Positions 33,074-41,149 of a stretch of DNA of 64,000 bases are shown here, one piece after another. Each line of letters begins with the position of its first letter. The first letter of the stretch is position 1. The notes beneath the pieces are model-generated. The model made no database searches. It worked only from the letters and a program-made list of their open reading frames with translations, and had not been told where the DNA came from. The stretch is from Pampinifervens sp037481935 (GTDB taxonomy: Bacteria > Aquificota > Aquificia > Aquificales > Aquificaceae). The translations under genes were made by a program, and so were the position numbers. The stretch is from NCBI RefSeq assembly GCF_046159715.1, contig NZ_JBJXCT010000009.1, positions 1-64,000 of the forward strand, in the 5' to 3' direction.

Positions 33074-35254
33074 TCAAAGGAGTTTTGTAAAATCTTCCAG
33101 TTTTTCCGCATCCGTAAAGCTCGTTGAGAGGTGTGCGGTAGGATGTCCATAGAGCCCGCAGAGGGCAACCACCTTTGTATCCGTATACTTTCTCAGAAGT
33201 CTTATCACAAAGTCTGTTCTGTAGCAGTGCACTCCCACAAGCACCGTAAGGTCGTGCCTGCCATGGAGCACTGCATGGTGCGGGTTAGGAGGGTCCATTT
33301 CTACAGAAGGGTCGTATTTTTTTAGCTTTGGTCTGTAGTCAGGCAGGACTTTCACGTTGAACCTTCCCACCTTCTCAATAAGTTCCCTGAGGAGCCTTGC
33401 CTTTTCCTGAAGCTCCTTCTCTCCAAAGTCCCAGAAGACCAGAGGTCCCAGCACTATGGTAGGTCTTTCAGATTCCTTTAGCCATCGGGCAAGGGTATCA
33501 AAGGCTTCCCGATAGCCTACAACCTCTTCTCCTATGGTTGCCTCTCCAAGGAAGACCTCTCTCTGCATGGAGGTCCTTGTCCTATCTTCCTGAGGTGTCG
33601 GCACCGCCTTAGGCTTTCTGTAGTATTCTGGCCTAAAGTCCGCAAGGTAAGGAGAAAAGCCAAAACTTGTCTCCCTTCTGTTTTCCTTTTCCTCCGCATC
33701 TTCCTTTATAGAAAGGCTGTTGTACAGGTCTTCCTTTATAAGGTCAAGTTCTACGGTGAACTCTCCGTGGTATGCCCTCTCTTCCTCCTCCACGCCCAGG
33801 CTGTAGCAGGTGGTTCCCACAATGTCAAAGAGTACGCCCTTTGCTCCCTCCTCCGACGCCCTTCTAAATATTTCGTATCTCTTTTCATAAAACTCATAAC
33901 AGCAGTGTCCTATGTAGGTGTATCCATTTTGAGCACACCACAAGAGAGTGTCTCTGAGTAGCTCAAAGGAGGTTATGGTTATGGGTATCATGCCCTTCTG
34001 GTAGGCAAGCCTGTAGGCATCTCCCACCGTGCATCCCCCACACTCTCCGCAGTCGTCCAGATGCCTGTAGTCGCACCATCTTGGCTTGGCACAGTAGGGC
34101 AGGAGCATCACCTTTGCCTTCTGGAGGTTTTCCACAAGTCCTCCACCTATGGAGGCTATGATGTTATTCAGTCTTTTTTTTTCAATACCCAGCTCTATGC
34201 CCTCCACCTTGCGCAGGGGAAAGAGGACTGCCTCCACAAAGTCTTCCACCTTCAGGTTCAGACCTTCCCAATCTCTCTGTGAGAAGAACTCCCTTATTCT
34301 CTTTTCCACATCCACAAGGGGGCTATGCTTGAGATAGGCCTCAAGGTCGTAGATGAGCCTCTGAGGGCAGACAAAGAAGTCCCCGTTTATTATTACCTGC
34401 TGTAGCACCTTGCTCTGAAGGTCCACCTTGGCAGAAACCCTGAAGGTTCCACCCGGACACCTGTATATGCCAAAAAGCATCTCGCTGTCGGTGGGAGCCC
34501 TCTTCACATGGTAGACCCACTCGTCGCTCCTGAAGTAATCCTTCTTCTCTTCAAAGAGCCTGAGCTCCTCCTCAGTGAGCTCCTCCCACTGAGCATCTAT
34601 CTGGAGCTCCTCCTTTAGGCCTTCAAGGATTGCCCTGAAGACCTCTTCCTTCTGAGGCATATAGCCCAGAGCCCTCTTTACCCACTCTACCCTGTCCTCT
34701 GCGGACTTTATGCCTTTGGAGGTGAGCTTTTCCACAGGAATCTGCAGAGACTTTAGCATGCGCTCCACGTTAAAGTCCATAAGCACGGTGCCCTGATAGA
34801 GAAAGGCCTTTCCTTCAAAGACACCGCCAGTGCCTGAAATCTTTTTTCCTTCTACCTCTATATCGTTTCTTGGTCTGAACTCTGCCTTTACGCCAAGCTT
34901 CTGAAGGCCCTTTGCGACACCGGTGCATATTTTTCTTGTCAGCTCTTCGTAGCTCAGGCTTCTAAGGTGCTCCGTGCTGGCTATCACCTCCCAGCCTATC
35001 TGGGTCTCGTCAAAGTATATGGCACCCCCTCCGGTGATTCTTCTCCCCACCTGAATGCCTTCCCTCTGCGTGTATTCAAGACGGACTTCTTGCTCCACTG
35101 CCTGATGAAATCCCACCAGCACACACTCGGGCCTAAACTGCAAAAACCTTACAGTGGGAGGAATCTTCCCCTCCGCCATAAGGTCAAGCATTATCCTGTC
35201 AAGGGCTATGTTTTCGTAGTGAGGTCTCTGTCCGGTGTATACAACACGCCACAT
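33074..35254 (-). CDS. lipoate-protein ligase fused to a DUF116 domain and a third domain
   Basis: A 726-aa fusion. Residues 1-300 are a complete LplA-type ligase (VGRRITGGGAIYFDE; catalytic Lys138 in EGKKISGTGG; C-terminal accessory part to about 345). Residues about 365-500 are DUF116 with a Cys cluster PYCAKPRWCDYRHLDDCGEC (C388, C394, C402, C405, then C408) suggestive of an Fe-S or zinc site. Residues about 560-726 form a third alpha/beta region I do not recognise (NVKVLPDYRPKLKK, VLVGVHCYRTDFV). Dedicated lipoate assembly serves the lipoate-binding protein of the sHdr sulfur oxidation system, so a sulfur role is possible. AGGAGG lies 5 nt before the ATG. Confidence 0.85.
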   Translation of the reverse strand: MWRVVYTGQRPHYENIALDRIMLDLMAEGKIPPTVRFLQFRPECVLVGFHQAVEQEVRLEYTQREGIQVGRRITGGGAIYFDETQIGWEVIASTEHLRSLSYEELTRKICTGVAKGLQKLGVKAEFRPRNDIEVEGKKISGTGGVFEGKAFLYQGTVLMDFNVERMLKSLQIPVEKLTSKGIKSAEDRVEWVKRALGYMPQKEEVFRAILEGLKEELQIDAQWEELTEEELRLFEEKKDYFRSDEWVYHVKRAPTDSEMLFGIYRCPGGTFRVSAKVDLQSKVLQQVIINGDFFVCPQRLIYDLEAYLKHSPLVDVEKRIREFFSQRDWEGLNLKVEDFVEAVLFPLRKVEGIELGIEKKRLNNIIASIGGGLVENLQKAKVMLLPYCAKPRWCDYRHLDDCGECGGCTVGDAYRLAYQKGMIPITITSFELLRDTLLWCAQNGYTYIGHCCYEFYEKRYEIFRRASEEGAKGVLFDIVGTTCYSLGVEEEERAYHGEFTVELDLIKEDLYNSLSIKEDAEEKENRRETSFGFSPYLADFRPEYYRKPKAVPTPQEDRTRTSMQREVFLGEATIGEEVVGYREAFDTLARWLKESERPTIVLGPLVFWDFGEKELQEKARLLRELIEKVGRFNVKVLPDYRPKLKKYDPSVEMDPPNPHHAVLHGRHDLTVLVGVHCYRTDFVIRLLRKYTDTKVVALCGLYGHPTAHLSTSFTDAEKLEDFTKLL

Positions 35255-35363
35255 GCTCGCCTCCTATGTGAGTTGATGGTAAATTTTAGGCTCTACAGGG
35301 CCCCTTTTTGCTGATATGTGTCAGGTTGGTCTTTGCATGACTGGATTAACCTTTTAGCCCAGT

Positions 35364-36296
35364 ATGTTTGTGTCTGGAAGTTTTCAGAGTCTGTGTGTCT
35401 TTCTTGCTATTTTTGTGGGCATTTATCTTGGCAGGTTTGAAACCATAAGGTGGCTTTCAGAGCATCTCATAACGCCCTTTCTCTTTCTCATGCTCCTTGG
35501 CATTTTTCTGAATATCCCCATCGGAGAGATTTCCAGAGCCTACAGAGGGGGCAGGTTTTTTCTGCTGAGCCTTGCGGTCAACTTTTTGGCGACACCTGCG
35601 GTGGCGTATCTTCTGGGGCTTTTCTTTTTGCGGGAGGAGCCCGCCCTGTGGATAGGCTTTCTCATGCTACTGGTGACTCCCTGCACTGACTGGTATCTGG
35701 TGTTTACCGCCATGGCCGGGGGGAATCTGCCTCTGAGCCTGTCAATCCTCCCCGTAAACTTCCTGCTTCAGGTAGCTCTTTTGCCCGTCTACCTTGAGCT
35801 TTTCTTTGCAGAGGAGGGTTCTGTTGATATGTGGAGCATACTCAGGGGAATAGTAATAGTCATCCTCATACCCCTCCTGCTGACACAGATTCTCAGAAGG
35901 ACAGGTCTTGCAGGCAAGCTATCCCTCTTAGAAAAAGGTCAGACTCTCTTTCTCGCTCTTGCCATAACAGCCATGTTTGCCTCTCAGGGAGAAGCCATAA
36001 AGGCAAACCCTCTCCTCTTTCTCAAAATGCTCCCACCGCTATTCTTCTTCTTCCTTTTTGCCTTTTTGTCGGGCATGTTGCTGGGAAGGCTTTTTCTCAA
36101 AAGCTACAGGGATACTGCAAGCCTCACCTTTACCCTCATGGCAAGAAACTCGCCCATAGCCTTAGCCATAGCCCTGACAGCCTTTGAGGATGAGCCACTG
36201 GTGGCGCTTGCCCTCGTCATCGGACCTTTGATTGAACTGCCGGTGCTTTTTATAACCGCCAGAGGGCTTTTGTTCCTCAGGAGGTTGGGCTTATAA
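35364..36296 (+). CDS. membrane transporter, BASS/ACR3 superfamily
   Basis: A 310-aa protein with about ten membrane helices. The motif VTPCTDWYLVFTAMAGGN and the second half FTLMARNSPIALAIALTAF (a helix-break crossover) match the bile-acid:sodium symporter / arsenite efflux ACR3 fold. Substrate cannot be told; no arsenic genes are adjacent. The stop (TAA) overlaps the TATAAT that precedes argH. Confidence 0.8.
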   Translation: MFVSGSFQSLCVFLAIFVGIYLGRFETIRWLSEHLITPFLFLMLLGIFLNIPIGEISRAYRGGRFFLLSLAVNFLATPAVAYLLGLFFLREEPALWIGFLMLLVTPCTDWYLVFTAMAGGNLPLSLSILPVNFLLQVALLPVYLELFFAEEGSVDMWSILRGIVIVILIPLLLTQILRRTGLAGKLSLLEKGQTLFLALAITAMFASQGEAIKANPLLFLKMLPPLFFFFLFAFLSGMLLGRLFLKSYRDTASLTFTLMARNSPIALAIALTAFEDEPLVALALVIGPLIELPVLFITARGLLFLRRLGL

Positions 36297-36297
36297 T
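36292..36297 (+). promoter_or_regulatory. -10 box for leaderless argH
   Basis: TATAAT ends 6 nt before the argH ATG. TTATAATTTTCCCATG is the same 16-mer as before purK, again built from the stop codon of the upstream gene. Confidence 0.6.
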
Positions 36298-36303
36298 TTT
36301 CCC

Positions 36304-37680
36304 ATGCAAAAGCCCTGGGAAGGACGCTTCAGAGAAAAGACAGAAGAGTTTGTGGAGAGGTTTACCCAGTCGGTAAGTTTTGACAGGGAGCTTGCCCTCT
36401 GGGACATCCGCCAGAGCAAGGCTCACGTGAAAACCCTGCAGAGGGCAGGCGTGCTCTCAGAAGATGAGGCAAAAAAGCTCCTTGAAGGTCTTCAGAGCAT
36501 AGAGGAAGACATACTGCAGGGCAGGTTTGTCTTCAGAGATGAGCTTGAGGACGTGCACATGAACATAGAGGCAGAGCTCATAAGGAGACTGGGGGATGTG
36601 GGAGGAAAGCTACACACAGCCAGGAGCAGGAACGACCAGGTGGCAACCGATGAGAGGCTATACATAAAAGACAGACTCCTTGAGGTGATAGAGGCTCTCA
36701 GAGCTCTCAGAAGAGAGCTCATAAAGCTTGCAGAAAACAGCCTTGATATAATAATGCCCTCTTACACACACCTTCAGAGAGCTCAGCCCATAAGGCTTGC
36801 CCACTACTTTCTGGCATACAGGGAAATCTTCCTTGTGGATGAGAGCAGGTTTATGAATGCCTACAGGTCTGCAGATTGCCTTCCACTTGGTTCTGGCGCC
36901 GTTGCCGGGGTTGACTTTCCCCTCGACAGGTTCTACACGGCGGAGCTTTTGGGCTTTGGCAGAGTCTGCAGAAACTCCATGCAGGCGACTGCTGACAGGG
37001 ACTTTATTCTGGATGTGCTTTATGCCTGTGCTGTCTGTGGCATGCACCTGTCAAGACTCTCAGAAGACCTCATTCTGTGGTCCACAGAAGAGTTTGGCTT
37101 TATAGATCTGCCCGACAGGCTCTGCACAGGAAGCTCCATAATGCCTCAGAAGAAAAATCCCGACGTGCTTGAACTCATAAGAGGAAAGACGGGAAGGCTT
37201 TACGGAAATCTGATGAGCCTTCTGACTGTGCTGAAAGGGCTACCAATGGCATACAACAGAGACCTGCAGGAGGACAAAGAGCCTCTATTTGACAGCCTGA
37301 AAACCATTAAGGACTGCCTTGAGGGCATGAGACTTGTGCTGGAAGGCATGAGCATAAGAGCGGACCGTATGAGAGAAGCAAGCGGAGGCTTTACCCTCAT
37401 GACAGACCTTGCCAACTACCTGGTGCATAAGGGACTTCCCTTCCGTCAGGCACACGCAATAGCAGGCTCCATTACCGCATACCTTCTTGAAAAGGGCAAA
37501 AGACCGGAAGAGCTAACCCTTGAGGAGCTAAAGAGTTTTTCTGAGCTATACGAGGAGGATGCCCTTGAGCTCCTTGACCCCCAGAAGGTAGCAGACAGAA
37601 GAAAGACCTACGGCGGAACTGCAAAGGAAGAGCTTATGAAAAGACTGCAGGTATCAAAAAGGGAGGAGGGCATGCCATGA
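36304..37680 (+). CDS. argH: argininosuccinate lyase ArgH
   Basis: ArgH (458 aa) releases fumarate and arginine from argininosuccinate. Signature parts: KPWEGRF at the start, the catalytic-His segment SYTHLQRAQPIRLAHYF, and the mobile loop GSSIMPQKKNPDVLELIRG. Length matches the family. It is followed by a small membrane gene through an ATGA overlap. No other arginine gene is in the window. Confidence 0.97.
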   Translation: MQKPWEGRFREKTEEFVERFTQSVSFDRELALWDIRQSKAHVKTLQRAGVLSEDEAKKLLEGLQSIEEDILQGRFVFRDELEDVHMNIEAELIRRLGDVGGKLHTARSRNDQVATDERLYIKDRLLEVIEALRALRRELIKLAENSLDIIMPSYTHLQRAQPIRLAHYFLAYREIFLVDESRFMNAYRSADCLPLGSGAVAGVDFPLDRFYTAELLGFGRVCRNSMQATADRDFILDVLYACAVCGMHLSRLSEDLILWSTEEFGFIDLPDRLCTGSSIMPQKKNPDVLELIRGKTGRLYGNLMSLLTVLKGLPMAYNRDLQEDKEPLFDSLKTIKDCLEGMRLVLEGMSIRADRMREASGGFTLMTDLANYLVHKGLPFRQAHAIAGSITAYLLEKGKRPEELTLEELKSFSELYEEDALELLDPQKVADRRKTYGGTAKEELMKRLQVSKREEGMP

Positions 37681-37907
37681 AAATGCTCTTAGGCTTTATA
37701 CTGCTCTTCCTATTTGCAGGTTTTCTTGGAATGCTTGTGTTCCTCAACCAGCAGAAGGTGGTGCTTGTGCTTACTCCTGCCTACAGGGGCATCTATTACA
37801 TGGTTCCGGAGATGTCTCTGGGACTTCTTGTAGTGCTGAGCTTTTTACTGGGAATACTTACAGGCTATGTGCTTGCACTGATAAGCAGATTGCTGAAACA
37901 CCTTTGA
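37677..37907 (+). CDS. LapA/DUF1049-like small membrane protein
   Basis: A 76-residue protein with two membrane helices (about residues 3-21 and 47-68) separated by a short beta-like loop, QQKVVLVLTPAYRGIYYMVPE. This is the layout of LapA/YciS (DUF1049), which in E. coli assists lipopolysaccharide assembly. Function here is inferred from fold only. It is coupled to argH. The octamer element promoter begins 7 bp after its stop. Confidence 0.65.
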   Translation: MKMLLGFILLFLFAGFLGMLVFLNQQKVVLVLTPAYRGIYYMVPEMSLGLLVVLSFLLGILTGYVLALISRLLKHL

Positions 37908-37913
37908 AGGTGC

Positions 37914-37919
37914 TATAAT
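37914..37919 (+). promoter_or_regulatory. extended -10 of octamer element B
   Basis: TGC-TATAAT, the same GTGCTATAAT string as before copy A. TTGCTG lies 18 bp upstream as a weak -35 inside the end of the small membrane gene. Confidence 0.55.
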
Positions 37920-37978
37920 TTAGGGTGCATATAAGGGGCAGAAAGCCCCTTGACATTTTGGCAACTGAATAGGGTGGG

Positions 37979-38034
37979 CTGATGTTCTGATGCCAGAGTA
38001 TCATGATGCTGTGATGCTTTTATGCTTTGATGCT
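37979..38034 (+). repeat. seven direct 8-bp units
   Basis: Seven perfectly phased octamers with consensus NTGATGCT (for example ATGATGCT, GTGATGCT); the third unit (AGAGTATC) is the most divergent. The unit is unrelated in sequence to that of copy A (GACCATAC type), yet the unit length is the same and the array sits between the same conserved blocks. Confidence 0.8.
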
Positions 38035-38224
38035 GCAGGTTTTGGGTCTTTGATTATCAAGGTTTTGAATTTGACAATAACATGCTCAGATTTGCACGAC
38101 CGCCGGTCTTCGGCAAAGAAACCCTTTTTGAAGGGGGTGGGGTATAGACGAGCCTTTATAAATGCGGTTTCAATTGAGGTGCATTTTCGGGTTTTAAGCC
38201 CACCGTAAGGGATATTACGCTGTC

Positions 38225-38386
38225 TGTGTTAGACTTACCCAATGTCCTCAAAAGAGACCAGTAAGAGAGCTCCTCCCTACTTCCTTTCCATCCGCAGAGC
38301 TCGGGGCGGAAATCCTCGCAAGGCTGGGAGATGAAGCTCTTGACACTGAAGGAGCTCAGACCTAACTTAAGGGTAAATCTATCTGA
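38225..38386 (+). ncRNA. candidate structured RNA upstream of flgF (6S-like rod?)
   Basis: About 160 nt between octamer element B and flgF. TAGACTTACCC (38230-38240) pairs with GGGTAAATCTA (38371-38381) over 11 positions with one mismatch. Inside, GAGCTCCT (38267-38274) pairs perfectly with AGGAGCTC (38350-38357), and CCGC/GCGG forms a further hairpin. The long-rod-with-bubble layout and size resemble bacterial 6S RNA, but I see no sequence signature that proves it. A weak TATTAC (38213-38218) could be its -10. Because it ends about 13 nt before the flgF ATG it could instead be a 5' UTR structure. Confidence 0.35.
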
Positions 38387-38398
38387 AGAGGGTAAGGG

Positions 38399-39121
38399 AT
38401 GGCTATTGAATATCAGCCCCTCTACATACTCTCAAGTGGGATGCTACTTCAGCAGAGAAAGCTGGATGTTATTACCAACAACCTTGCCAACGCAGACACT
38501 CCAGCCTTCAAAAGAGACCTTCTTCTTGCCAGCCTGTGGGAAACCCCTGGCGGTCAGAGGATTCAGGACACAGACCCTCAGAACCCTACCAACAACTTCC
38601 TCTACCCGGTAGTAGAAAGGGTCTTTACAGACCTCTCTCAGGGTGCCATAAGGCAGACGGGCAATCCCCTTGACCTTGCCATAGAAGGAAGGGGCTTTTT
38701 TGCAGTGAGAAGGGGTCAGGAGGTGTTTTACACCAGAAAGGGAAACCTCAGGTTGGACAGTGAGGGCTTTCTTGTGAACGAGCTGGGCTACAGGGTATTG
38801 GACAGCAATCTCAACGAGATAAGGCTGGAAGGTCAGCCTACCTTTGGTGTGGATGGCTCCGTTTTTGTGAACGGTCAGCAGGTTGCCACGCTGGGTATCT
38901 TTGACCTCCAGAACCCCCAGAAGGCAGGAAGAGACCTCTTTACCGGTCAGGCTCAGCCCGCTCAGGGCTTCGGGCTCAGGCAGGGCTTTCTTGAGCTCTC
39001 CAACGCCAGCCCCATCCTTGAGATGGCTCAGCTTATTCAGACTCACAGAGCTCACGAGGTTTATTCAAATCTCATAAGGTCTCTTGACGCCATATACGAG
39101 AGGTTCAACCAGAGCTTCTAA
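38399..39121 (+). CDS. flgF: flagellar basal-body rod protein FlgF
   Basis: A 240-aa rod protein. The N-terminal LSSGMLLQQRKLDVITNNLANADTP-type segment and C-terminal EVYSNLIRSLDAIYERFNQ are the paired coiled-coil ends shared by axial proteins; the middle IEGRGFFAVRRGQEVFYTRKGNLRLDSEGFLV is the FlgF/FlgG core. At 240 aa it is slightly shorter than FlgG (about 260), favouring FlgF. Its start follows a purine-rich AGAGGGTAAGGG. It faces the exonuclease gene, sharing CTAA (39118-39121). Confidence 0.88.
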   Translation: MAIEYQPLYILSSGMLLQQRKLDVITNNLANADTPAFKRDLLLASLWETPGGQRIQDTDPQNPTNNFLYPVVERVFTDLSQGAIRQTGNPLDLAIEGRGFFAVRRGQEVFYTRKGNLRLDSEGFLVNELGYRVLDSNLNEIRLEGQPTFGVDGSVFVNGQQVATLGIFDLQNPQKAGRDLFTGQAQPAQGFGLRQGFLELSNASPILEMAQLIQTHRAHEVYSNLIRSLDAIYERFNQSF

Positions 39122-39987
39122 AAGAGGCTCTTCTGCACCTGAACCTTTGAAAGGTTTTCCAGCTCCTTTATAAGGCTTTTCATTTCAAGCTCTTCAAGCC
39201 TTCTTCTGAGAGCCTCGTAATCTGGCTTTCTCAGCATGAGGTCCTCCTCCTCTACGGCGAGCCCTTCCACCTTCTGAAGCTCCAGCAGGTTCAGTGCCAG
39301 CTCAAGGCTTTCTTTCTTTGCATAAGGAAAGGCTGAAGAAAACTCATCCCAGTTTCTGAGAATATTCTCAACGCTTCCATACCTTTCAAGAACCCTAATG
39401 GCGGTCTTTGGACCTATGCCCTTAACTCCCTCTATGTTGTCCACCTTGTCGCCCACAAGGGCAAGGTAGTCTCTCAGTTTCTCAGGCGGGACGCCAAACT
39501 TTTCCATAACCTTCTTCCTGTCAAAGACTTCACCGCTTATGGGATTTATCACCACAAACCTCTCACTCACGAGCTGAAGGATATCCTTGTCAGGCGAATA
39601 TACCTTTGCTGAAAAATCCCTCTCAAGAGCCCACCAGCACAAAGTGGCTATTATATCGTCCGCCTCGTAACCTTCAACTTCGTATATTCTTATTCCCATA
39701 AGCCCTGTGAGCTCCTTTATCACGGGTATCTGCACTCTGAGGGGGTCGGGCATGGCAGGTCTTTTTGCCTTGTATTCCCTGTAAAACTCTTCTCTTTTTG
39801 TGGGTGCTGGGTAGTCAAAGGCTACGGCAAAGTATAGAGGCTTTTCCGTTTTCAGAAGGGCAAAAACAGCTCTCATAAAGCCGTATATGGCACCGGTTGG
39901 AAAGCCAGACTTAGTGGAAAGGAGAGGAAGGGCAAAAAAGCTCCTGTAGAGAAAGGCTGAACCGTCAAGGAGATAAAGCACCTTCAT
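39118..39987 (-). CDS. stand-alone 5'-3' exonuclease (Pol I N-domain type)
   Basis: A 289-aa FEN-family nuclease equivalent to the N-terminal domain of DNA polymerase I. Acidic metal ligands appear in LYLLDGSAFLYRSFF, VAFDYPAPTKREE, EGYEADDIIATLC and SPDKDILQLV, and the helix-hairpin-helix in DNIEGVKGIGPKTAIRVL. In Aquificae the Pol I gene lacks this domain, so it is supplied separately for Okazaki primer removal and repair. The ATG lies 23 bases inside thiE. Confidence 0.92.
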   Translation of the reverse strand: MKVLYLLDGSAFLYRSFFALPLLSTKSGFPTGAIYGFMRAVFALLKTEKPLYFAVAFDYPAPTKREEFYREYKAKRPAMPDPLRVQIPVIKELTGLMGIRIYEVEGYEADDIIATLCWWALERDFSAKVYSPDKDILQLVSERFVVINPISGEVFDRKKVMEKFGVPPEKLRDYLALVGDKVDNIEGVKGIGPKTAIRVLERYGSVENILRNWDEFSSAFPYAKKESLELALNLLELQKVEGLAVEEEDLMLRKPDYEALRRRLEELEMKSLIKELENLSKVQVQKSLF

Positions 39988-40627
39988 GAAGAGACTTCCT
40001 GTAGTAGCCTTTCATTGCCTCCACAAGGCTTCTTGTGGCTTTTTCCACATCCTCAAAACCGAGGATCGCAGAGACCACCGCAATGCCCTTTGCACCTGCA
40101 GAAAGCACCTCCGCTACCCTGTAGTGGGTTATGCCTCCTATGGCAACTACGGGCTTGGAGGTGAGCTTTACTGCCTGACGCAGTCCCTCAAGCCCAACCA
40201 GCCTGTAGTTTTCCTTTGTGGTAGTCTCGTAAACGGAGCCAAAGCCTATGTAGTCTATGGGAAGGTGCTCCACCTCCCTCAGCTTGTCCACAGAATTGAC
40301 AGAGTATCCTATATACATCCTGTCTCCCACGAGCTTTCTGACCACATCGGGTGGAAGGTCCTGCTGACCCACATGCACCCCATCCGCCTCCACCGCAAGG
40401 GCAAGGTCAACCCTGTCGTTGACTACAAGGTCAACATTGTATCTTTTTGTGAGCTCTCTCAGGACAAGAAGCTCCTCGTACATCTGCCTTGCAGGCTTGT
40501 TTTTGAACCTGTATTGAAGGGCGGTGATACCTCCCCTTATGGCAGACTCTATAGTGGACACAAGGTCTCTGTCCTGAAAGAACTTGTCGTCGGTAACAAG
40601 ATAGAGGGTAAGCTCTGGCTTTTTCAT
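39965..40627 (-). CDS. thiE: thiamine phosphate synthase ThiE
   Basis: ThiE (220 aa) joins the thiazole and pyrimidine halves of thiamine. TIM-barrel motifs are clear: LYLVTDDKFF, LQYRFKNK (in place of QLREK), LVVNDRVDLALAVEADGVHVGQQDLP, YIGFGSVYETTTK and AIGGI. AGGAGG lies 5 nt before the ATG at 40627, which is preferred over the ATG at 40645. No TPP riboswitch fits in the 48-bp gap to fur. Confidence 0.93.
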   Translation of the reverse strand: MKKPELTLYLVTDDKFFQDRDLVSTIESAIRGGITALQYRFKNKPARQMYEELLVLRELTKRYNVDLVVNDRVDLALAVEADGVHVGQQDLPPDVVRKLVGDRMYIGYSVNSVDKLREVEHLPIDYIGFGSVYETTTKENYRLVGLEGLRQAVKLTSKPVVAIGGITHYRVAEVLSAGAKGIAVVSAILGFEDVEKATRSLVEAMKGYYRKSLHEGALSP

Positions 40628-40662
40628 CCTTTCCTCCTGTTGCAAATGATATTCAGTTAGCT

Positions 40663-40668
40663 TATATT
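40663..40668 (+). promoter_or_regulatory. -10 box for leaderless fur
   Basis: TATATT ends 7 nt before the fur ATG; no Shine-Dalgarno. The AT-rich gap (AATGATATTCAG) could include an autoregulatory operator, but no full Fur box was made out. Confidence 0.45.
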
Positions 40669-40675
40669 ATATGCC

Positions 40676-41149
40676 ATGCAGCTTGAAGAGTTAAAGCAGA
40701 AGTTTGAGCAGTTTCTGAGACAGAGTGGTCATAAGATAACAAAAGGGAGGTTTGAGATAATAGACAAGATAGCCAGCTATGGTCCCCACTTTGAGATAGA
40801 AGAGCTTGTGCGCTGGATTGCCAACCAGGACAGGTCCATTGCCAGCAGGTCCACCGTCTACAGAACAGTCAGACTTCTTCAGGAGTTTGGAGCCATAAGG
40901 GAAGTTATAAAGCTGGGCAACAGAACCATCTACGAGTTTGTGGCAGGCAAGCCACACCATGAACATCTCATATGCGTTGAGTGTGGAAAGATAATAGAGT
41001 TCTACAGGGAAGAGATTGAGGAGCTTCAGGACAGGGTATGTGAAGAACACAACTTTACGCCCATCAATCACAGGCTTGAGATTTTCGGCATATGTTCTGA
41101 ATGCAAGGAAAGGAAGCATGAGAATAGAAGGATGGAGGTTAGAGCTTAA
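40676..41149 (+). CDS. fur: Fur-family metal-responsive repressor
   Basis: A 157-aa Fur-family regulator. The winged-helix DNA-binding domain (SRSTVYRTVRLLQEFGAIRE) is followed by the metal-binding domain with KPHHEHLICVECGKIIEF and CSEC near the end: CxxC pairs for structural zinc and the HHEH sensing motif. It could be Fur, PerR or Zur; the sequence does not decide. The ATG is probably leaderless. The lytic transglycosylase gene begins inside its last 32 bases. Confidence 0.92.
   Translation: MQLEELKQKFEQFLRQSGHKITKGRFEIIDKIASYGPHFEIEELVRWIANQDRSIASRSTVYRTVRLLQEFGAIREVIKLGNRTIYEFVAGKPHHEHLICVECGKIIEFYREEIEELQDRVCEEHNFTPINHRLEIFGICSECKERKHENRRMEVRA

Larger units (their letters stand above)
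37914..38142 (+). other. octamer-array element, copy B (putative RNA gene)
   Basis: Second copy of the element seen at 14-262. In order: TGCTATAAT, a GGGGC-AGAAA-GCCCC hairpin (37935-37949), the block TTGGCAACTGAATAGGG (37958-37974), seven direct 8-bp units (37979-38034), and the 86-nt 3' block (38057-38142). That block contains TTTGAATTTGACAATAAC, a GCCG/CGGC hairpin and a G-rich end. The 62-codon frame of copy A is interrupted here by several stops within the octamers, although both flanks keep the same frame. The hairpin at 37935-37949 might also end the upstream argH transcript. Transcription, if any, runs toward flgF. Confidence 0.6.

Noticed and set aside
37990..38208. 72-aa ORF over octamer element B
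   Set aside because: It reads the conserved 3' block in a different frame from copy A and has no ribosome binding site; treated as chance.
38181..38386. SRP RNA, tmRNA or a tRNA in the flgF leader region
   Set aside because: The GGAAG-type SRP tetraloop motif, tmRNA tRNA-like ends and a T-arm GTTCGA signature are all absent.
38331..38612. 93-aa ORF starting MKLLTLKEL before flgF
   Set aside because: It overlaps flgF in another frame and its start lies in the candidate RNA; no ribosome binding site and no family likeness beyond the overlap.
40628..40675. TPP riboswitch for thiE
   Set aside because: The gap to fur is only 48 bp and carries an AGGAGG site; too short for the aptamer.
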